From NCBI GenBank assembly GCA_903875445.1, contig CAIQWD010000023.1:1-64000 (forward strand): a stretch of 64,000 nt of DNA. The letters run 5' to 3'. A program made the position numbers and the translations under genes. This document shows positions 47,013 to 57,231 of this stretch, in pieces. A model generated the notes under the pieces. It was given only the letters and a program-made list of their open reading frames with translations, was not told the DNA's origin and ran no database searches. Positions within the stretch are counted from its first letter, which is position 1, and the number at the start of each line of letters is the position of its first letter. This DNA is from an uncultured delta proteobacterium (GTDB taxonomy: Bacteria; Desulfobacterota; Desulfobulbia; Desulfobulbales; Desulfocapsaceae).

Positions 47013-50000
47013 ATGAACATTTTTTATCCCGATATTCTGCCGATAAGCGCCCATAAGGATGCTATTATCGCTGCCTTGCACCGGCACCAGGTTATTGTCG
47101 TTGCCGGAGAAACAGGATCAGGTAAAACAACGCAGCTGGCGAAAATGGGGCTGGAGGCTTTTCCCGACAGTGATCTGCTGATCGGTTGCACCCAACCGCG
47201 ACGCATTGCCGCATCCACCGTATCCGCTAGGGTTGCCGAAGAATTGGGACCGCTCGCCCATCTGGTCGGCTATAAAATTCGTTTCCATGACCATACGTCT
47301 CCCTCCACCAGAATCAAATTCATGACCGATGGCGTGCTCCTTGCCGAAACCCGCAAGGATAGGCTTCTCGCCAAATACGGTATCCTGATCATTGATGAGG
47401 CGCATGAACGAAGTCTGAATATTGATTTTCTTCTCGGTTACCTCAAACAACTGCTGCCCCGTCGTCCCGATCTGAAGGTCATCATCACCTCGGCGACCAT
47501 CGACACCCAGGCCTTTGCCGACCATTTCGGTGGGGTGCCGATCCTTACGGTCGCCGGCCGCTCCTACCCGGTGGTCGTGCGTTATTGCCCTCCTGAAGAG
47601 GATGCAACAGGCGAAAGGGACGAAACGCTCGATCATTGTCTGCAAACTGTTTACGACCTCTATGGCAAAGAGCCGAAGGGTGATATTCTCGTCTTCCTGC
47701 CGACCGAAAAAGATATTCGCGAAGCCTGTCTGGTCCTCGAAAAAAAAATCCCGGAAGCCGTTGTCCTGCCGCTTTTTGGCCGCTTGCCGGCGGTCGACCA
47801 ACGACGGATCTTCCAGCGGTTCAAGCAGGTAAAAATTGTCCTCGCCACCAATGTCGCCGAGACCTCGATTACCGTCCCCGGCATCCGCTACGTCGTTGAC
47901 AGCGGCCTTGCGCGGATCTCCTATTATAATGTTCGGGCAAAGACTACCAGCCTGCCGATAACCAGAATTTCCAGGGCCGGTTGCGATCAGCGCAAAGGCA
48001 GATGCGGCCGCGTAGGTCCGGGAATCTGCATTCGACTCTATTCGGAAGAGGATTATAATGACCGGCCGGAATACACCTTGCCGGAACTGCAACGGTCAAA
48101 TCTGGCAGAGGTTATTCTCCAGATGATTTCCCTGGAACTTGGTCATCCCGAGGATTTTCCGTTTCTCGACCCTCCCCACAAAAGCGCCATCAAAGAAGGC
48201 TATCAGCTGCTCAGCGAACTCGGGGCGATAAACGACGGAAGGCACTTAACCGAAAAGGGAAAGGTTATGGCCGATCTGCCTATTGATCCGTGTATTTCCC
48301 GGATCATTATTGAGGCAAAGGAAAACAATTGTCTCAAGGAGATAAAGATCATTGCCGCCGTCCTGGCCATTCAGGACCCGCGCATCCGCCCGGTCGATCA
48401 TGAAAAAGAGGCGGATGAGGTCCACAAAATATTTCTCCATCCCCAATCCGATTTCATGACCCTGCTGAACATCTGGAATTCGTTCCACGATGTCCAAGAT
48501 AAGGTGAAGTCATGGTCACGGCTGAAAAAATACTGCAAGGGGTACTTTCTTTCCTATCAGCGAATGCGCGAATGGATTGACCTGCATGATCAGCTGGAAC
48601 GCATTCTTAGCCTGAGAGGCGAGTTTACCGATAATACCGTCAGTGCGTCCTATGAGCAGATTCATAAGGCTTTACTCGCCGGTTTTTTGCGCAACCTGGC
48701 GCGAAAAAAACTCGGCCGGCAATATCAGGGTGCCCATAACCGGGAGTTGATGATCTTTCCCGGCTCGCACCAATTCATGAAGGGCGGGCAATGGCTGGTG
48801 GCCGCATCGTTTATCGAGACAACCCGGCTCTATGCCCTGACCGTTGCCACCATCGAACCGGAATGGATCGAGCCGATAGCCGGCCATCTCTGCAAATATT
48901 CCTGGTTTAACACGCACTGGCAGAAAAAAACCGGTCAGGTGGTCGCCGAGGAGACGGTCACCCTCTTTGGCCTGATACTGAGTGCCGGGAATACGGTAAA
49001 TTTTGCCAGGCGCCATAAAAAGAATATCGCCGAGGCTAGGAATATTTTTGTCCAAGCGGCCCTGGTCCAGGGGGAACTCACTGGAACCTATCCTTTTCTG
49101 CGACATAACCAGGGGCTCATCGCAAAATGGCAGGCGGTGGAAGAGAAACTGCGGGTTCGCACCATCGTGGTCGACGACCTGTCGATTTATCGGTTCTATG
49201 CCGATAAAATCCCTGCCGATGTCTATGATCAGGGAACCTTAAACCGTTTTCTGAAAGAGAACCGGGTGTCTCTGATGATGAGCGATGAGGATGTCCTGAA
49301 GCGAAAACCGGACGCACTGGAACTCATCGATTATCCGCCGACACTGAGCCTTGGCGCCATGCAGCTTCGCCTGGAATATCATTTTGAGCCGGGTTCCGAG
49401 AGGGATGGGGTTACCTTCAGGCTTCCCGTCGACTTTGCCGTCTCGGTCTCTCCCGCCATCTTTGACTGGCTGGTCCCGGGATTGTTGCAGGAAAAGCTGA
49501 CTGTTTTGCTAAAAGCCCTGCCGAAATCCCTGCGGAAAAAAATGGTGCCGATAAACGATACCGTAACCTGGTTATTGGACGACATGTCGCGAAACACCAG
49601 TTCTCTTTATGCTTCCCTTGAAGCAGCCATCCTGAAACGCTTTAAGATATTGGTGCAACGTACCGATTGGTCGGAAGAATTGCCCCTTCATCTGCAACCC
49701 CGCTTTGTTCTTTTCGATGACGACGGCAAGGAACTCTGTGCCGGTCGCAATCTCAGGAATCTGCTGGATTGCCGGTCGGGCGATAAACATCGACCGCAGG
49801 AACCGACCCTGCAAAAGGATGGCGAAAAGATAGTCAATCGGTGGCTGGGGACGGAACACAGGGATTGGGATTTTCATGGACTGCCTGCCGCCATCCCTGC
49901 CTTTACGCGGCAAGGAGAGGTTTCCGGGTTTCTTTACCCGGTTCTCGTACCGCAAGCGGATAAAGGCTGCGTCGTCATCGAATTTGTGAAAAATATGCGG

Positions 50001-50762
50001 CTGGCAGAACAAAAAAACTTAAGCGGCACCCTCTTTCTCTTCAGACTGCAATTCGCCGACCAGTTCAAGGCCTTGAAAAAGATGTGTGCAACAACATTTT
50101 CCGGGCCATCGGCGATCTGCTTGTTGGATTTTGATTTGCCGCACAAAGAGGTCGTTGAGGCGCTGCTGGATTTTCTCCTTTACCACATCTTCGGTCCCCT
50201 GCCTCCAGGGATTATTGAAGAAAATGAATTCCTGGCAAAGGCAGCAGATGTCAGGGCGCGGGGCCTGTACGCTTTGGGCAAGAAACTGTGCGAGGATTTT
50301 TTAGCCCTCTTGCGGAAACGGCGCACCGTCTTCGATTCCCTGCGGAAAATCTTTACCCCGGAAAACAGAAATCGCTTGTATCTTCCCGAGAAAGAAGCCG
50401 AATTTCATGCCCATCTGAGCGACATTTTCCCGAAAAATCTGTTCATGCAGCGGCACTTGGTGTCTTTTTCCGACCTTGACCGGCAGTTGCAATGCCTACT
50501 TATCCGCATCGAGAGATTTTACGCCAATCCAGCAAAGGACAGTCAGAAGGCGGCACCACTCACCAAACATCTCCGTAACCTGGCGCAGCTCACGGCTAAA
50601 AGAGAAGAATTATCGAAGGAGGCTCTCGAATGTGTCGACATCTACAAAACGATGGTCAACGAATACAGGATCGCCCTGTTTTCGCCGGAACTAAAGACAC
50701 GTCAGTCAATATCCGAGAAAAAACTTGAGACTCAATGGAAGCTGACCCTGGCAAGGTGTTGA
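47013..50762 (+). CDS. hrpA: ATP-dependent RNA helicase HrpA
   Basis: This 1249-residue DEAH-box helicase has Walker A GETGSGKTT, DEAHERSLNIDFLLG, SAT and QRKGRCGRVGPG motifs in the motor, then the long C-terminal region of HrpA (DUF3418-like, near the end). In E. coli HrpA rescues stalled ribosomes. The ATG at 47013 was chosen because the motor begins soon after it; a start at 46905 would place the intergenic inverted repeat inside the gene. There is no strong ribosome-binding site. Confidence 0.92.
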   Translation: MNIFYPDILPISAHKDAIIAALHRHQVIVVAGETGSGKTTQLAKMGLEAFPDSDLLIGCTQPRRIAASTVSARVAEELGPLAHLVGYKIRFHDHTSPSTRIKFMTDGVLLAETRKDRLLAKYGILIIDEAHERSLNIDFLLGYLKQLLPRRPDLKVIITSATIDTQAFADHFGGVPILTVAGRSYPVVVRYCPPEEDATGERDETLDHCLQTVYDLYGKEPKGDILVFLPTEKDIREACLVLEKKIPEAVVLPLFGRLPAVDQRRIFQRFKQVKIVLATNVAETSITVPGIRYVVDSGLARISYYNVRAKTTSLPITRISRAGCDQRKGRCGRVGPGICIRLYSEEDYNDRPEYTLPELQRSNLAEVILQMISLELGHPEDFPFLDPPHKSAIKEGYQLLSELGAINDGRHLTEKGKVMADLPIDPCISRIIIEAKENNCLKEIKIIAAVLAIQDPRIRPVDHEKEADEVHKIFLHPQSDFMTLLNIWNSFHDVQDKVKSWSRLKKYCKGYFLSYQRMREWIDLHDQLERILSLRGEFTDNTVSASYEQIHKALLAGFLRNLARKKLGRQYQGAHNRELMIFPGSHQFMKGGQWLVAASFIETTRLYALTVATIEPEWIEPIAGHLCKYSWFNTHWQKKTGQVVAEETVTLFGLILSAGNTVNFARRHKKNIAEARNIFVQAALVQGELTGTYPFLRHNQGLIAKWQAVEEKLRVRTIVVDDLSIYRFYADKIPADVYDQGTLNRFLKENRVSLMMSDEDVLKRKPDALELIDYPPTLSLGAMQLRLEYHFEPGSERDGVTFRLPVDFAVSVSPAIFDWLVPGLLQEKLTVLLKALPKSLRKKMVPINDTVTWLLDDMSRNTSSLYASLEAAILKRFKILVQRTDWSEELPLHLQPRFVLFDDDGKELCAGRNLRNLLDCRSGDKHRPQEPTLQKDGEKIVNRWLGTEHRDWDFHGLPAAIPAFTRQGEVSGFLYPVLVPQADKGCVVIEFVKNMRLAEQKNLSGTLFLFRLQFADQFKALKKMCATTFSGPSAICLLDFDLPHKEVVEALLDFLLYHIFGPLPPGIIEENEFLAKAADVRARGLYALGKKLCEDFLALLRKRRTVFDSLRKIFTPENRNRLYLPEKEAEFHAHLSDIFPKNLFMQRHLVSFSDLDRQLQCLLIRIERFYANPAKDSQKAAPLTKHLRNLAQLTAKREELSKEALECVDIYKTMVNEYRIALFSPELKTRQSISEKKLETQWKLTLARC

Positions 50763-50769
50763 TGTTCTG

Positions 50770-52770
50770 TCAGGTATTGAAAACCATACCGGTAATATGT
50801 TTCAAACTGTCCATGGAGTAGGGCTTCGGCAGGGTGTTGACGAAACCGTATTTCCGACAGTCGTCCATGACCGGATGCAGGATGGTACCGCTCATGGCGA
50901 TAATCTGCAGCGTTTCATCCATCTCATGCAGTAAGCGACAGGTCTCCACGGCCGATTCGCCGTTGGCATCTGACAGATCGAGGATAATGAGCGGCCGGGG
51001 CAGAAGCGGATCGCCGGCGAAATGCTGCATCTCCTCCATCGCTTCAGCCCGGTTTGCGGCCTTGGCGACCAAATACCCCAAATGCTCCAGCATGATTCTG
51101 CCGATCTCTCGCATCTGGTCATCCGCGTCAATCAGCAACACATGTCGATCCGCGACACTAGCGGTTTTACCAGTACTCTCCTGATCGCCCCTGCCCTGCA
51201 TGACCGGCAGATAAAAGGAAACGGTTGTTCCCGCCCCCGCTTCGGAATGGACGACAACATGTCCGCCATGGTTGCGAAGCGTCGCATATACCACCGTCAG
51301 GCCAAGCCCCATACCCTTGAGGGAGCCCCGCTCCTTGGTGGAGTAATACGGATCAAAAATCCTAAAGAGCAGTTCACGGTCTATGCCCTTACCGAAATCG
51401 CGGAATTCTATCTTGGCATAGGTCCCGGCAGAAACATATTGTCCGGACATCAGGCGCGGGGTATCAAAGGTGCTCTTCCCGAGACGTATCTCGATCCTCC
51501 CGCCGTCAGCCGCCTCAAGGCCGTTTTTCAGAACATTGGCAATTGCCTGACCGATCTCTTCCGGGTCGACATACACCAGGCAATCCTCACAGTCCGCATA
51601 AATCCTGTAGTCACCCGATTCCTCCAGGTAGAAACCATCCACGGCAGTGCGAACGAGTTGGCCGATGCCGACGGTCTCTCTGCTGACGATACCAAAGTTG
51701 GAAAAACAGGAAATCTGTCTGGTCAAATCGACGGCAACCAGTGCCGCCTTTCTCGCCTGCTCGATAAGCTTGACCCGTTCGTCGCTGCTCTGATTTTTTC
51801 CGTAGAGAGCGAGAATATCGAGATTGCCGCAGATTACCGTCAGCAGGTTGTTGAAATCATGGGCAACGCCCCCGGCCATGCAGCTCATTGCATCCATTTT
51901 TTTTACCAGCTTGATGGCGTTGTCAAGCTCCTTGTTATGCTGCTCTGCCTGATATTGCCTGGTAATATCACGGAGGATGCAGAGCCCGAACACATCCTCG
52001 GCCTCGGCCACCGGCATGAACCATCCGATAATCACCCGGCCTTGAAGTTGCAGGGGTGCTTCCTCGAAAATCTCAAATCCCCCCATCCCTTGGGCGATGA
52101 GTTGCTCGTTGGTCCATTGTTTAATGGGTTCGCGCAGGTGTCCCCAGTCTATTGCCTCGGCAAAGGCCATGCCGATAAGCAGTTCTTCCCGAGTGGAAAG
52201 AATCTCGAGGACCGATCGGTTGGCGGTAACGATTTTTCCATGATTGCTCAGTTCGAGGATGCCTTCATCAAGATTGGCAAGGATCATGGCCAAATGCCGC
52301 TTATCTAAGAGGAGTTCACTCGTTACCGTCGATGGTTTTAGCCCGAAAGGAATTCGGGCATCTTTTTTGTTATCCCGGGAAAGCGAGGCTTTCTGCCTTT
52401 GACCAAAGGTGTGCAGTGCTTCGCGGATGTGTTGCCGTATCTCTTTGAGATTGCCCTTGGCAATACAAAGATCGCAATTAATATCCTCGACGATTCGTTT
52501 CTGATCTTCGAGAATAATACCTGAGAGAACGACGATGAAAACATTCTCATGTTTTTTTGTGTGTCGCAAAATCCGACAAAGCTGCTCACCGCTGACAAGT
52601 GGCATTATCAGGTCGGTGAAAACCATTTCCGGTTCATAATCTTGAAGAATATCCAGAGCTTCGAGCCCTGTCCCGGCAGTTTTAACGGCACACCCTTCCT
52701 GCGTGAGTATGGTCGATACAGCTTTAAGAAATACCGGATTATTATCGACTACAAGGGTTTTAATGGCCAT
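50770..52770 (-). CDS. hybrid sensor histidine kinase: receiver-PAS-kinase-receiver
   Basis: The 666-residue cytoplasmic protein starts with a receiver domain (phosphoacceptor D53), then a PAS-like region (about 165-280), a dimerisation domain with phosphoacceptor H304 (GGVAHDFNNLL), an ATPase domain (FDPYYSTKERGSLKGMGLGL) and a second receiver. The last receiver reads LDLSDANG where most have D-x-x-M-P, so it is atypical. There is no membrane segment. An AGGAA site precedes the ATG at 52770. A lone receiver gene lies 26 bases upstream, suggesting a phosphorelay. Confidence 0.9.
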   Translation of the reverse strand: MAIKTLVVDNNPVFLKAVSTILTQEGCAVKTAGTGLEALDILQDYEPEMVFTDLIMPLVSGEQLCRILRHTKKHENVFIVVLSGIILEDQKRIVEDINCDLCIAKGNLKEIRQHIREALHTFGQRQKASLSRDNKKDARIPFGLKPSTVTSELLLDKRHLAMILANLDEGILELSNHGKIVTANRSVLEILSTREELLIGMAFAEAIDWGHLREPIKQWTNEQLIAQGMGGFEIFEEAPLQLQGRVIIGWFMPVAEAEDVFGLCILRDITRQYQAEQHNKELDNAIKLVKKMDAMSCMAGGVAHDFNNLLTVICGNLDILALYGKNQSSDERVKLIEQARKAALVAVDLTRQISCFSNFGIVSRETVGIGQLVRTAVDGFYLEESGDYRIYADCEDCLVYVDPEEIGQAIANVLKNGLEAADGGRIEIRLGKSTFDTPRLMSGQYVSAGTYAKIEFRDFGKGIDRELLFRIFDPYYSTKERGSLKGMGLGLTVVYATLRNHGGHVVVHSEAGAGTTVSFYLPVMQGRGDQESTGKTASVADRHVLLIDADDQMREIGRIMLEHLGYLVAKAANRAEAMEEMQHFAGDPLLPRPLIILDLSDANGESAVETCRLLHEMDETLQIIAMSGTILHPVMDDCRKYGFVNTLPKPYSMDSLKHITGMVFNT

Positions 52771-52796
52771 TAAGTTCCTGGGAAATGGATATACAA

Positions 52797-53174
52797 TCAA
52801 TCAGAATTTTTCGACAATCGCCAGTCCCTGATTGCTTGGATGAGAGAGGGCATATCGAGAGGTTTGGTGAATACCTTCCAGGCACCAAGTTGCTCAGCTA
52901 CCGCCAAATAAGACGCCGAACCGATTTTGCCGCCACCGGAAATGGCAATTATGTTGACTTCCGGAAATTCTTCCCGGAATTGGCTGATCGTTTCTATCCC
53001 TTCCTGCACCGGCATGATGAGATCACAGATAACCAGTTCAACGGGACAAGACCGATGAGCTTCAACACCTTTCCTGCCATTTTCCGCTTCAAACACTTCG
53101 AGGCCTTCCCGCACCAACCACATGCGGATAAGTTCCCGGATCCGAGCATCATCATCGATTATGAGAACTTTCAT
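52797..53174 (-). CDS. single-domain response regulator
   Basis: This 125-residue protein is one receiver domain: acidic residues DDD (7-9), phosphoacceptor D51 (VICDLIMP), and a late K (FTKPLDMP). It has no output domain, so it may pass phosphate or act by binding. It is in tandem with the hybrid kinase gene and lies downstream of the CofD-like gene. The ATG at 53174 has a GGAAG ribosome-binding site at 5 bases; a 10-residue extension was rejected. Confidence 0.9.
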   Translation of the reverse strand: MKVLIIDDDARIRELIRMWLVREGLEVFEAENGRKGVEAHRSCPVELVICDLIMPVQEGIETISQFREEFPEVNIIAISGGGKIGSASYLAVAEQLGAWKVFTKPLDMPSLIQAIRDWRLSKNSD

Positions 53175-53217
53175 CCTCTCTTCCTTCCCTTGACCGGCAA
53201 TCATACATTGTCGCCAC

Positions 53218-55500
53218 TTACTGTCTGAAAATTACATCTTTAAAAAAACTGACCATCTTTCGCCTTCTGCCAGCCATTATTAACTGCTCAGGAATGAGGT
53301 CAGTCTGCTTTATCTTCATTACCGACATCTTGTATTCGATATGACTTGCCAGACGGTTGTCAATGTACCAGGCATACATAAGCCCCATCAACAGCCCCGG
53401 TGGAGTGAACCCCTCGCCTTTGTTGATCAGGCGGGTATAATGGTTTTCATCCTCCGTGCTGCACATCCGCGCAAGTGCAAGAAACGATCTTATCTGCTCA
53501 TGGCTGAGAAAGCACCTGCGTCGATCTTCTTCCTTGAGGTAAAGGTGATACACCCGACCAAGAGGCAGGCTATCAATCTTCACCTCACGCATCTCCTTTT
53601 TCTCGGCATAATTGCCAAGAAGCGATTCCCCTAAAGCGATCATCAGAGCAATCTCCAGTTTTTGCCGGACTCCGATCTGATCCCCTCTTATTTTAATGGA
53701 TCTGTCTTCCGGATCGAAAAAAGAAAAGACATTATCCCATTGCTGGTCCCTGTTCCAGTATTGTCGGTCTATACAGTGGATCGCATCGAAATAGTTGAGG
53801 TGATGCAGGGGAATGACTGGATGATTCCAAAGGATGTCACAGAGATCGGCCTTTAACTCCTGATCATCGATCTTCGGATCGTTTCCGACGCAATGAATCT
53901 CCACCGTTTTCAGTTTTTCTTTGATGCCGGTATACTTTTGACATGGCAGGATGCGTGCTCCATCCGGAGGCTCATAACGGGTGGGAAGGCTATTTTTTTC
54001 TCCGCTATCCGCTTCGGGGCTGAGAAGAAAACAGCTGCGCCCGTTATACAGTCCTTTTATCGCCAGGGCAAGAATGTCCGGATCGTGTTGTATGACTCCG
54101 GTTTCCACCAGGGCTTCCCGTGAATACACGCCGCATTCGATGGGAATATAATGCTCGTGAAAAAGTTTGTCCCGGTCGACGAAGATGGGAATCTTCCCCT
54201 CAACCGCATACCTTTGCAGGACCGATGCCGGAATGTCATTGAGAGAAATGCAGAGTACCTCGTTAAAGAGACCTTCTGTACCTCCCGGTATATTCTTTTC
54301 ATAGGCGCGGATCATGTCCGACACATGAAATTTCCTCTCTGGATCGGCAATACTCAGATCGGTTTCTCCCGCCTGGACCCAGAGGTTCGAAACCAACACC
54401 TTCAAGGCTTTACGGTTGTTGCGCACCGCGTCGGCCAGGCCGGGTACCTTGAACACCGGAATGATTGACGAATACAAACTGCCCGGGGCGAGGATCAAAA
54501 TATCGGCACCTTCGATATCCGCCAAGACCTCGTCGTATATTCGAATGGTATCGCAATAGTCCACCTGGACACTGTCGACGGGGAAGCCGCGGCGCGACTC
54601 GCTCAGCTTGTGTTCGCCGACTATCTCGACACCGTTGGTATACAATACCCGCAGCTGGGCCGGTGTAGAAGTACAGGGAAGAACCGCCCTTTCACAGGCA
54701 CCAATTACTTTGGCGAGAGCATTGATGCCTTTAAAAATTGCCGCATGCAGCAGTTCTTGCTTTTGCGAAAGCTGCTCACTTGAGATATTCTGATCGACTT
54801 CTCGGTAAACGGCGGCGGCAAGCAATAAATTGCCGAGACAGTGCGGGCGTTTCAGCGTTGCCGCCAAACGCTTATCGGAAAAGAGATATTCCAGCAGATA
54901 TTTCAGATACTGCCCCAAGGCTCTGGGCAGTTCACTCATTCGACCGACAACATCTTGGAACTGCTCGGTTGCCTTGATAAACGGCCGGGTAAAGCGCAGG
55001 TTGAAGATTTCGGCAAGGTTTGTGGCAATTTTACCCGCCTCGAAGGTATCAATAGTATATCTTTTCTGCAGATTGCTGCTTTCTATGGACGACAACAACA
55101 CATGCCGCATGTCGCCAACGGCAACAAGCGGCAGATCTTTGAGCAGTTCTCCTGTCGAGCCGCCGTTATCGGTGACACAGACAATCGACCGTGTCTGCGG
55201 GAAGATTTCCTTTAGACCGACAAAGGGTTTTTTTGCCCAGTTTTCTCTGCGTGAATCGCCGCCGACAATATTCGACAACCCAGTACCCCCGCCGAAAACC
55301 ACGACCTTAACATCTTCAACACTCGTTTCAAGCAGTTCCTTGCGCAAAGCGAGAAGATGTGCTTTGGCAATCGAATGTACATTGTCGGGAACTCCGCGGA
55401 GAACAAGATCGACAATTTTCTCACGGAGATCGACCTGGGGCAGGAGATCCAGCGGTGAGAGCCGCACTTGCTGAATTTCCCTCAGTTTCTGAAGTATCAA
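53218..55500 (-). CDS. large CofD/YvcK-like protein with C-terminal domain of unknown function
   Basis: The protein has about 760 residues. A helical N-terminus leads to a CofD/YvcK-type domain (VVVFGGGTGLSNIVGG; VTDNGGSTGELLK; VGDMRHVLLS; LAPGSLYSSIIPV). About 280 further residues have no family I recognise (NHPVIPLHHLNYFDAIHCID). The core fold binds nucleotide-sugar or F420-type substrates in relatives; YvcK affects carbon flux and cell shape. The TTG at 55500 has AAGAGG at good spacing and is used here; an ATG at 55647 would overlap kdsB by 71 bases. It lies upstream of two-component genes. Confidence 0.75.
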   Translation of the reverse strand: MILQKLREIQQVRLSPLDLLPQVDLREKIVDLVLRGVPDNVHSIAKAHLLALRKELLETSVEDVKVVVFGGGTGLSNIVGGDSRRENWAKKPFVGLKEIFPQTRSIVCVTDNGGSTGELLKDLPLVAVGDMRHVLLSSIESSNLQKRYTIDTFEAGKIATNLAEIFNLRFTRPFIKATEQFQDVVGRMSELPRALGQYLKYLLEYLFSDKRLAATLKRPHCLGNLLLAAAVYREVDQNISSEQLSQKQELLHAAIFKGINALAKVIGACERAVLPCTSTPAQLRVLYTNGVEIVGEHKLSESRRGFPVDSVQVDYCDTIRIYDEVLADIEGADILILAPGSLYSSIIPVFKVPGLADAVRNNRKALKVLVSNLWVQAGETDLSIADPERKFHVSDMIRAYEKNIPGGTEGLFNEVLCISLNDIPASVLQRYAVEGKIPIFVDRDKLFHEHYIPIECGVYSREALVETGVIQHDPDILALAIKGLYNGRSCFLLSPEADSGEKNSLPTRYEPPDGARILPCQKYTGIKEKLKTVEIHCVGNDPKIDDQELKADLCDILWNHPVIPLHHLNYFDAIHCIDRQYWNRDQQWDNVFSFFDPEDRSIKIRGDQIGVRQKLEIALMIALGESLLGNYAEKKEMREVKIDSLPLGRVYHLYLKEEDRRRCFLSHEQIRSFLALARMCSTEDENHYTRLINKGEGFTPPGLLMGLMYAWYIDNRLASHIEYKMSVMKIKQTDLIPEQLIMAGRRRKMVSFFKDVIFRQ

Positions 55501-55576
55501 ACCTGACCTCTTAAGGTTGGAAGCTGCATGTACTCCACCTATTGTCTGTGATTTTCCGGCAACAGTCAAACCAAAA

Positions 55577-56338
55577 TCAGGTTCCCTGCAGATATTGCTG
55601 CTCGACCCGCAGGAGTTCCTCCGGAGTATCGACTTCGATGGAATCATGCTGGGTTATGACCAATTTAATTTTATAACCGTATTCCAAGGCGCGTAATTGT
55701 TCAAGTTTCTCGAACCTCTCCCACTCCCCCTCCGGTAAGGCGACAAAAGACAGGAGGAAACCTTTGCGATAGGCATAAAAACCGAGATGCTTATAATAGG
55801 TTGGTTTGATTGTGTCGTTCGGGTTACGTTGAAAGGGAATGGGTGACCGGGAAAAATAAAGGGCATAGAAATCCCGGTCGAATACCGTTTTCACATGGTT
55901 CGGGTCGTTTATCTCTTCCGTGCGAATAATTTTATAGATGAGTGTCGACATCGGCAGGGCCGGATCATCAAGCAGGGGTTGGGCAACCTGTTGCACCACC
56001 TCGGCAGGAAAAAGCGGCTGATCTCCCTGGATGTTCACCACCACATCATGTTCGGAAATCTTCAGAATCTCGGCGGCCTCGGCAAGACGATCAGAGCCGG
56101 AGACATGATTTTTGCGGGTCATGACATACTCGCCACCAAAACCTTCGACGCAACGGGCAATCCGCTCATCGTCGGTGGCGACAACAACCCGGGAGAGCAA
56201 TGGCACTGCCCGGGCTCGTTCCACCACATGCTCTATCATCGGTTTACCGGCAATGAGCGCCAAGGGTTTGCCGGGAAAGCGGTTCGATTCGTAACGTGCG
56301 GGAATAATAGCAATAACTTCAGGTTGTTGTTTTGACAT
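55577..56338 (-). CDS. kdsB: 3-deoxy-manno-octulosonate cytidylyltransferase
   Basis: The 253-residue CMP-Kdo synthetase has IIPARYESNRFPGKPLA, VVVATDDERI and NIQGDQPLF. It activates Kdo for LPS inner-core synthesis, confirming a Gram-negative envelope. The ATG at 56338 begins the usual N-terminus; a longer frame upstream was rejected. It is divergent from rsmJ. Confidence 0.95.
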   Translation of the reverse strand: MSKQQPEVIAIIPARYESNRFPGKPLALIAGKPMIEHVVERARAVPLLSRVVVATDDERIARCVEGFGGEYVMTRKNHVSGSDRLAEAAEILKISEHDVVVNIQGDQPLFPAEVVQQVAQPLLDDPALPMSTLIYKIIRTEEINDPNHVKTVFDRDFYALYFSRSPIPFQRNPNDTIKPTYYKHLGFYAYRKGFLLSFVALPEGEWERFEKLEQLRALEYGYKIKLVITQHDSIEVDTPEELLRVEQQYLQGT

Positions 56339-56426
56339 AGCAAAGATGCTGGTTATTTCAAGGTGGGTCGGGTACTGTGTTGCTCTACCCGGGCTATAAA
56401 TCATCAATATGACAAGAGGAATGGCG

Positions 56427-57230
56427 ATGCATCAGCCCCAATCGATATCCGTTTCATCTACAATAAATTCACCAATAATTCTACAAAAAGCAGCTGAGCT
56501 GGCAAAGAAACTGGAACTCCCCTTCGTTGACCAGGTGTCTCTCTGTTTGTCCGATTTTATTCTCGCCTATACTCCGGATGGTTTACAACTGCTGCAATCA
56601 TTGCCCCGTTCAAAGAATCCACGCTGCCTGTTGTTTGTTGATTTTGTACACGGAAAAAATGGTTACCGATTGGCAAAAGATTGCACAATCAAGCAACCGC
56701 TCGCCCGCGCTGCCGGCATAAAAGCGGGCTTTCGGCCAAATATCCTGGACGGCACCGGGGGACTTGGCGGCGACGCCTTTGTTCTGGCAAGTCTTGGTTG
56801 TCAAGTAACGATGTGTGAAAGATCGCCGCTCCTCGCTGCTCTTCTTGAGGACGGATTGGAACGCGCGTCGCGGGAAGAAAGGACGGCAGCTATCATCGAG
56901 CAACGCTTGCGATTGGTGATCGCCGACACCCGGACCTATCTGCAGGAGTGCCGGGAAGTCTATACCACCGTCTATCTCGATCCGATGTACCCGCACCGCG
57001 ATGATTCGGCACTCAATCGCCAATCCATGCGGACCATCAGAGCCCTTGTCGGTGACGATAAAGATAGTGGACCATTACTGGAAGCTGCCATCAACCGGGC
57101 AGGAAACCGCGTAGTGGTGAAGCGCCCCCGCCCGGCAGCGGCACTCACCGAGCACCTCCCTTCACACAGTATTGTCATGAAAAACAGCCGGTTCGATATT
57201 TATCTGACCTTCAACAGCAAATCCCTATAA
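56427..57230 (+). CDS. rsmJ: 16S rRNA (guanine-1516-N2)-methyltransferase
   Basis: The protein has 267 residues and matches the RsmJ family: VDFVHGKNGYRLAKDCTIKQPLARA, SAM-binding DGTGGLGGDAFVLA and YLDPMYPHR. It methylates a guanine in the 3' minor domain of 16S rRNA. The ATG at 56427 has AGAGGA six bases upstream; a start at 56409 is possible. It is convergent with rlmH. Confidence 0.92.
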   Translation: MHQPQSISVSSTINSPIILQKAAELAKKLELPFVDQVSLCLSDFILAYTPDGLQLLQSLPRSKNPRCLLFVDFVHGKNGYRLAKDCTIKQPLARAAGIKAGFRPNILDGTGGLGGDAFVLASLGCQVTMCERSPLLAALLEDGLERASREERTAAIIEQRLRLVIADTRTYLQECREVYTTVYLDPMYPHRDDSALNRQSMRTIRALVGDDKDSGPLLEAAINRAGNRVVVKRPRPAAALTEHLPSHSIVMKNSRFDIYLTFNSKSL

Positions 57231-57231
57231 A

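Noticed and set aside
54380-54400. A GTTCGAAACC sequence resembling a tRNA T-loop.
   Set aside because: It lies inside the CofD-like coding region and no tRNA cloverleaf can be formed around it.
56275-56295. A GGTTCGATTCGTAA sequence resembling a tRNA T-loop.
   Set aside because: It lies inside kdsB and no tRNA arms flank it.
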